This document shows positions 62,001 through 64,000 of a stretch of DNA of 64,000 nt, one piece after another (positions within the stretch are counted from its first letter, which is position 1; each line of letters starts with the position of its first letter). A program made the translations under genes and the position numbers. The notes beneath the pieces were generated by a model. That model was not told the origin of the DNA. It did no database searches and saw only the letters and a list, made by a program, of their open reading frames with translations. Source of the DNA: Pteria penguin (lineage: Eukaryota > Mollusca > Bivalvia > Pterioida > Pteriidae); the NCBI GenBank assembly GCA_035048485.1, contig CM068590.1:1364001-1428000 (forward strand), in the 5' to 3' direction.

Positions 62001-62590
62001 CATCATAACAGGTAGAATTAGCTTCTTGTTCAAGGTGATGAAAACTTTATGAATAAAGATTGGGATTGTGATAATGTATGATGCACATCGTCTGCAAAGT
62101 TATCCCATGATGCATTGCAAACTAGCAAACTACTAGTTTGAGATTCTCTGCTCTTCTTCCACTTTTGATATCGGCGGTTTATTTGAGAGGGTCAGAGAGA
62201 CTTTCTTCATCAAAAGTTGGAATTTCAGTGATACCAGCCGGTATCGGGATGTACAAGCCTCAAGTGACAAAGGCCAGAGAATCTCCGACTAGCAAACTAC
62301 CTTTTGTAGTTTCATTTTAGTTTTGTCTTTCTTTATCCATTAAGGTCACTTTTGATGTGGTGGTAGCACTATAAATGTTAAATGCTTATATATACGTTAT
62401 TAATGATAACTACTGTTTGGTGAAATATGTATTGTTTTGTTGTTAGGTGTGATGTTAATAGCAACATGTTATTTTGTTATAAGGTGTGTTATTTGTTACA
62501 TGTTATTTTGTTACTAGGTGAAGCAATAGTCCCAGTAGATGTTGGAATCCTTGACAACTACAGAGTCAAGAAACAACTTCTACATTCTTG
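37940..62590 (+). CDS. CCT6: T-complex protein 1 subunit zeta (chaperonin TRiC/CCT), 14 of 15 expected coding exons
   Basis: Fourteen exons joined at GT-AG junctions give an uninterrupted frame of 507 codons plus two bases. The family length is about 531, so roughly 24 C-terminal residues lie in an exon beyond the window. Group II chaperonin marks are present: LGPKG (38-42), TKDG (57-60), the nucleotide-binding GDGTT (89-93), the ATPase loop around D393 (VRDGL) and PGAG (409-412). Equatorial, intermediate and apical segments are in the usual order. The zeta identity comes from close agreement through [34 protein letters not shown] and [20 protein letters not shown]. The product is one of eight subunits of the double-ring ATP-dependent cytosolic folding machine for actin, tubulin and other proteins. 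Introns are large and repeat-laden. No frameshift or missing exon was found. Confidence 0.97.
38077..39758 (+). other. CCT6 intron 1
   Basis: GT-AG intron. A poly-G run at about 38327-38339; otherwise no element recognised. The 79-codon minus frame near 39102-39341 shows no family features. Confidence 0.7.
39759..39822 (+). CDS. CCT6: CCT6 exon 2 (residues 46-67)
   Basis: Acceptor gattttag, donor ATG|GTAAGT. Encodes [20 protein letters not shown] and M; ends in phase 0. Confidence 0.95.
40356..40485 (+). mobile_element. Short interspersed repeat with 3' hairpin and CTTGTT end (intron 2)
   Basis: Begins near gcaaagcaattccgg and passes through a gtctgtctgtc run. It ends with the hairpin ACCGTC-CTT-GACGGT (40463-40477), then TT, then CTTGTT (40480-40485). 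The same gcaaagcaattcc start recurs at 43154 in intron 5. Confidence 0.55.
41165..41299 (+). CDS. CCT6: CCT6 exon 3 (residues 68-112)
   Basis: Acceptor tttgtag; 45 codons including GDGTT. The donor is GAG|GTCAGT, usable but not consensus at +3. Phase 0. Confidence 0.95.
41281..41424. repeat. Exon-end/donor tandem repeat, intron 3 (~48 bp, 3 copies)
   Basis: The first copy is the genuine end of exon 3 with its donor (tgacttatatgtgtcagag|gtcagtaatg). Copies at 41326 and 41374 repeat tgacctgtatgtgacagag|gtcagtaatg and tgacctatatgtgtcagag|gtcagtaata. About 19-20 exonic bases are included, and the downstream copies lie wholly in the intron. Confidence 0.9.
41803..41994. mobile_element. Inverted SINE chimera, intron 3
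   Basis: 41803-41860 is the minus-strand tail of the SINE family (attgattgattgac, then cgtcactccatgattatttc). At 41861 it switches to the plus-strand body (gggcacactggtgttctgtc onward), which stops before its own tail. One fragment is inverted against the other. Confidence 0.8.
42106..42165 (+). CDS. CCT6: CCT6 exon 4 (residues 113-132)
   Basis: Acceptor ttggacag, donor GAG|GTATGT; encodes [20 protein letters not shown] in phase 0. Confidence 0.95.
42166..42923 (+). other. CCT6 intron 4
   Basis: AT-rich; nothing recognised. Confidence 0.7.
42924..43037 (+). CDS. CCT6: CCT6 exon 5 (residues 133-170)
   Basis: Acceptor cttttgtag, donor GAG|GTAACG; 38 codons including [18 protein letters not shown]; phase 0. 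Confidence 0.95.
43038..43828 (+). other. CCT6 intron 5
   Basis: Holds a gcaaagcaattcc repeat start near 43154 with a (gtct)n run, two copies of ttttggttaagtttctg (about 43210 and 43245), and a short caggtgtcactatcatac minisatellite at about 43314-43390. Confidence 0.65.
43829..43932 (+). CDS. CCT6: CCT6 exon 6 (residues 171-205, last codon split)
   Basis: Acceptor tttttcag, donor GAC|GTAAGT. Encodes [20 protein letters not shown] onward to EMDT; ends in phase 2. Confidence 0.95.
43919..46081. repeat. Exon-end/donor tandem repeat, intron 6 (61 bp, ~36 copies)
   Basis: The unit contains gaatggacacaacgttagta, and its first copy is the true exon 6 end gaaatggacacgac|gtaagt. Period is exactly 61 bp across 32 steps from 44080 to 46032, with one shortened unit (44041 to 44080). 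Donor-like versions are acgttagt (most), acgtgagt (several) and acgtaagt (first and last copies). About 13 exonic bases are included. Confidence 0.95.
46105..46390 (+). mobile_element. Diverged tRNA-derived SINE, intron 6
   Basis: tRNA-like head with A box tagctcaatcagacag and B box gggttcgattcaa near 46160. The body has a diverged agaatatcccttgctgcctt and a tgtatcaggtacataccatc segment comparable to the main SINE body. Confidence 0.6.
46391..47954 (+). other. Distal intron 6, unassigned
   Basis: Mostly unassigned. A 148-codon minus-strand frame (47523-47969) has mixed composition but no family I recognise, and it overlaps CCT6 exon 7 by 15 bases. Confidence 0.4.
47955..48065 (+). CDS. CCT6: CCT6 exon 7 (residues 205-242)
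   Basis: Acceptor tttttcag, donor GAC|GTGAGT. Encodes [19 protein letters not shown] and [16 protein letters not shown]; both ends in phase 2. Confidence 0.95.
48051..49130. repeat. Exon-end/donor tandem repeat, intron 7 (66 bp, ~17 copies)
   Basis: The first copy is the genuine exon 7 end (ttagagtatgaaaagac|gtgagtat). Later copies read cctagagtatgagaagac|gtgagtatac followed by ggggcagactttatgtaggg and ttaggtacaatgtgta. Period is 66 bp (48051, 48117, 48183, 48249 onward). Some copies keep GTGAGT or GTAAGT; others have lost the GT (gacgagagt, gatatgagt). Confidence 0.95.
49178..49337 (+). CDS. CCT6: CCT6 exon 8 (residues 242-295)
   Basis: Acceptor atttttcag, donor AAG|GTATGT. Encodes [20 protein letters not shown] onward to FIVVNQK, part of the apical region; ends in phase 0. 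Confidence 0.95.
49541..52115 (+). mobile_element. 2.6-kb non-autonomous repeat with tandem internal units, intron 8
   Basis: Opens with a hairpin, AGCTCACCTGAGCC-AAA-GGCTCAAGTGAGCT (about 49547-49577). It closes with CTCAGGTGAGC (inverse of the start), then the perfect hairpin GGCCC-ACTT-GGGCC (52095-52108), T, and CTTGTT (52110-52115). Inside are four to five diverged copies of a unit of roughly 350-530 bp (cacattttcgacttcttc, then gtggcgccaccacag, then aaagtaggtcaaagaggg) beginning near 49630, 50150, 50645, 50990 and 51490. It includes a 25-base G run. This repeat type is abundant in bivalve genomes to my knowledge. No transposase is encoded. Confidence 0.75.
52116..53258 (+). other. Distal intron 8, unassigned
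   Basis: No element or coding sequence recognised. Confidence 0.5.
53259..53341 (+). CDS. CCT6: CCT6 exon 9 (residues 296-323)
   Basis: Acceptor cttaacag, donor AAAG|GTGACA (weak). Encodes [20 protein letters not shown] and AKRRNME; ends in phase 2. Confidence 0.95.
53370..53580 (+). mobile_element. Diverged SINE remnant, intron 9
   Basis: The 3' part (gaaaatccctcactgctctt, ggttggtccattgtat) matches the SINE body agatccctcactgcttcagg / gggtccgttgca in diverged form. The head is not clear. Confidence 0.45.
53585..54300. repeat. 71-bp minisatellite, ~10 copies, intron 9
   Basis: Unit gattacaagtaacgaagcat, acaaagtacgactgacaaaa, tccatcagttttactgatac, tcttgtctgca; period 71 (for example 53830 and 53901). 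Each unit holds the hairpin ATCAG-TTTTA-CTGAT followed by ACTCTTGT, resembling the 3' end of the element at 58526-58954. Confidence 0.95.
54426..54522 (+). CDS. CCT6: CCT6 exon 10 (residues 323-355)
   Basis: Acceptor atttatag, donor CTT|GTAAGT. Encodes [20 protein letters not shown] and [12 protein letters not shown]; ends in phase 0. Confidence 0.95.
54523..56005 (+). other. Proximal intron 10
   Basis: Includes a probable repeat from about 54707 (ttttatgcatcgagcatgcg, self-complementary start) to about 55180, similar in opening to other ttttatgc repeats here. The rest is unassigned; a 90-codon plus frame at 55238-55510 has no recognised family. Confidence 0.4.
56006..57426 (+). mobile_element. 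AGGTCA-rich interspersed repeat ending in CTTGTT, intron 10
   Basis: Opens with the hairpin TTCCTATATAGGAA (about 56008) and a tgtctgtctgtccg run. It contains several diverged units with aggattgttgcctatgacct and ccaaggtcaaaggtcaaggt, and ends with a degenerate hairpin gtgcttctcgaaaac, AT, CTTGTT (57421-57426). Exon 11 begins 12 bases later. Confidence 0.6.
57439..57586 (+). CDS. CCT6: CCT6 exon 11 (residues 356-405, last codon split)
   Basis: Acceptor actttgcag, donor GATG|GTTTGT (weak). Encodes the ATPase segment [20 protein letters not shown], with D393 as the likely catalytic aspartate; ends in phase 1. Confidence 0.95.
57655..58392 (+). mobile_element. Interspersed repeat with GAGCAAC/GTTGCTC 3' hairpin, intron 11
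   Basis: Opens ttttgtatgcctgtcataag and acgggacgtattatg. The middle has three to four diverged copies of a unit with agggtcagtgccagtttgca and ttgaactttgaaattttcaa. It ends GAGCAAC (58352-58358), a short loop, GTTGCTC (58382-58388), overlapping CTTGT (58388-58392). Confidence 0.65.
58526..58954 (+). mobile_element. ttttatgc-type interspersed repeat, intron 11
   Basis: Opens tttttatgcttcctg with a gtctgtctgtcc run. It ends gggagcatcc, the hairpin ATCAG-CCTTA-CTGAT (58931-58945), AAT, CTTGTT (58949-58954). Confidence 0.65.
58980..59545. repeat. ~25-bp minisatellite, intron 11
   Basis: Unit tctactgcctcactatctgt plus ccttg. Regular period of 25 at 59161-59240; more degenerate at the left. A longer unit with tgtttagggtatttat recurs near 59121, 59308 and 59427. 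The 186-codon frame is an artefact. Confidence 0.9.
59836..59928 (+). CDS. CCT6: CCT6 exon 12 (residues 405-436)
   Basis: Acceptor attttacag, donor CTAG|GTATGT. Encodes [20 protein letters not shown] and [10 protein letters not shown], with the PGAG nucleotide-contact motif; ends in phase 1. Confidence 0.95.
59929..61450 (+). other. CCT6 intron 12
   Basis: Poly-C run followed by poly-A at about 60258-60282; a duplicated segment with aatacatcatgtggcagtca (about 59988 and 60050). Nothing else recognised. Confidence 0.6.
61451..61594 (+). CDS. CCT6: CCT6 exon 13 (residues 436-484)
   Basis: Acceptor cttgttctag, donor ACAG|GTTAGA. Encodes [20 protein letters not shown] and onward to GVGLDIKT; ends in phase 1. 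Confidence 0.95.
61550..62020. repeat. Exon-end/donor tandem repeat, intron 13 (50 bp, ~9-10 copies)
   Basis: The first copy is the last 45 bases of exon 13 plus its donor (atacacagagcccagccagg, gtgtgggccttgatattaaa, acag|gttag). Copies start at 61600, 61650, 61700, 61750 and 61800, then become more degenerate to about 62015. Donor-like sites inside include ATAG|GTAAGA (61743), CAG|GTAAAA (about 61851) and CAG|GTAGAA (about 62010). Confidence 0.93.
62432..62520. repeat. Tandem acceptor repeat at the end of intron 13 (~34-37 bp, 3 copies)
   Basis: The genuine acceptor, acatgttattttgttactag|gtg, is preceded by copies acatgttattttgttataag|gtg (ending 62483) and ttgttttgttgttag|gtg (ending 62446). 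Confidence 0.8.
62518..62590 (+). CDS. CCT6: CCT6 exon 14 (residues 484-508, last codon split)
   Basis: Acceptor ttactag, donor TTG|GTGAGT. Encodes [20 protein letters not shown] and LHS; ends in phase 2. No further CCT6 exon is visible before the window edge. Confidence 0.95.
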
Positions 62591-62991
62591 GTGAGTTCAA
62601 ATTTCATCACTTCGCAAATTTCTGAAGACATTGACGCAGGAGATTCTATTTTGTCACTATTTTTATCATAAATTGATGAAAACTCACACTACAATGTATT
62701 TCAGTGTGTGAAATGCGAGCTCAATATTTGCACACTGACTGATATTGGGGTGGGAAATCTATGAAGGCTTTGTCCAAATCTTTTCAGAGGAGACAAAGTC
62801 CTGAGCCTTGTCTCCCTGACTGTTAGTCGGGACTCCTATTGATTAAGGATCTGAGCTGGCTTACAGATTGGCAAGCACAGTTTATTTATGCTGATATTGC
62901 CTAACATATTTTTGATACTAGCATATTTTTCCATTAAACATTCTGAGAAACCTGTTGATCCTTGTTCTCTATTTGGAGGATTATTTGTAGA

Positions 62992-63431
62992 TTTTTATGC
63001 CCCCCGGATTGATAGATCGGGGGCATATTTTTTGTCCTGTCTGTCTGTCTGTTTGTTGTATACTGTCAACTTTAACCTTGGCTGTAACTTTTGAAGGAAT
63101 AGAGACTTCACATTTCACATGTGTACTCAGGTAATGAAGCCCTTTCAAGTGACACCAAGGTTGATGACCTATTAACCTTATCAATGACCTTCACACTGAA
63201 AATCACATTTTGTCTGTCTGTTTGTCTGTTGTCAACTTTGACCTTGGCCATAACTTTTGAAGTGTGAGGGATAGAGACTTCATATTTCACATGCATACTC
63301 AACTAATGAAGCCCTTTTAAACAATACCAAGGTTGAAGACCTTTTGACCTTACAATGACCTTCACGCTGAAAATAACTTTTTCTGACTTTGTTGCCACTG
63401 GGAGCATAGTGTTTCACAAACACATCTTGTT
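62992..63431 (+). mobile_element. ttttatgc-type interspersed repeat, intron 14
   Basis: Opens tttttatgccccccggattg, with CCCCCGGAT pairing to ATCGGGGGC. It holds two diverged tandem units (gtcaactttraccttggc, then gagacttcayatttcacatg, then aatgaccttcacrctgaaaa). It ends with the perfect hairpin GTGTTT-CAC-AAACAC (63409-63423), AT, CTTGTT (63426-63431). Confidence 0.75.
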
Positions 63432-64000
63432 AAATGTGTTTCCTTTGATTGTGCTGCTTTGTGTTTATTTGACTACAGTCATTTTTGTAACACGAAGTGT
63501 TACACTGTTATGGACCCGGATCATGGGCGCTGCCATATTGGGATTCACCCCTTTGCTCATGTATTCCTACACGCAGTGAAATAGGTCTAAGATTATGTGC
63601 ATTGAATTTGCAAATATTCATGAACATTTGATACTTCTGGTATGTTAATAACTACATATTCAGCAAATTATTTAGGAAGATGTATGGAAAGTCTATACCA
63701 GAGCTGAACAAACACGATGATTATTTTTGAAACTAACCGACATGTAACCTATGTTTTCATTCAGTAGTTGATTACTACGCACTGATCGCAAATTTTCGGG
63801 CCTTTCCGTCCGCCCTTGCCAACCACAATAACAACATGCTTTGATCCTTTCCGTATTGTAAACATTCTGCGTAAGTTTCACCAGAGCTGGGTATTAAATT
63901 GCGCCCCCCTTTCCAAATTCCGCGTTGCTAAGGGACGAATAGCGTCATGTATAAAATTCTTCCGAGAAACGAATTGATATTTAGTGCACCGACATAAGAA
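63432..64000 (+). other. Intron 14 to window edge
   Basis: Nothing recognised. The final CCT6 exon is not here. Confidence 0.5.

Noticed and set aside
62591..64000. Final CCT6 exon
   Set aside because: I searched for a split Cys codon followed by the conserved C-terminal segment after an AG and found none; it must lie beyond the window.

Overview
This is a window of animal genomic DNA, most likely from a bivalve mollusc. It holds spliced genes with GT-AG introns and no bacterial gene organisation. It also carries tRNA-derived SINEs with an ATCA-rich tail, a decayed non-LTR reverse transcriptase, a decayed FLYWCH/MULE transposase, and interspersed repeats of kinds I associate with bivalves (repeats opening AGCTCACCTGAGCC and closing in CTTGTT, and AGGTCA-rich repeats). 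The bivalve call is inference from repeat style; no species can be named.

Layout. (1) 1-5370 is probably the first intron of an AUTS2/fibrosin-family gene on the minus strand. Its first coding exon (5371-5589) carries the family's EEDIIDGFA signature. The intron holds degenerate tandem copies of a long repeat, a foldback element, two SINEs in a row and an 88-bp minisatellite. (2) 5590-37939 is about 32 kb between two divergently transcribed genes, and roughly half of it is tandem repeat: a 1.5-kb polypyrimidine tract, a 30/33-bp family in two blocks, a GA tract, a 30-bp array, (ACTAT)n, (AAAT)n, a 7.9-kb array of about 220 copies of a 36-bp unit, and a 28-bp array. Scattered through it are a LINE pseudogene, a MULE pseudogene, a SINE and small inverted-repeat elements. 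(3) From 37940 to beyond the right edge lies CCT6, the zeta subunit of the cytosolic chaperonin TRiC/CCT. Fourteen exons join in frame to 507 complete codons. The last roughly 24 residues must lie past 64000.

The most striking observation is in CCT6. Introns 3, 6, 7 and 13 each begin with a tandem array whose unit is a copy of that gene's own exon end plus its 5' splice site (periods about 48, 61, 66 and 50 bp; about 3, 36, 17 and 9-10 copies). Each array therefore presents serial decoy splice donors, and in intron 13 some decoys look better than the real donor. Intron 13 also repeats its own acceptor. The CCT6 introns further contain several unrelated-looking repeats that share one 3' ending: a short perfect hairpin followed within 0-3 bases by CTTGTT, which suggests one rolling-circle-like mobilisation system. 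A hairpin of that kind is also embedded in the 71-bp minisatellite of intron 9.

Most long open frames here (up to 710 codons) are artefacts of tandem repeats whose period is a multiple of three. Only the AUTS2-type exon and CCT6 are supported as functional coding sequence.
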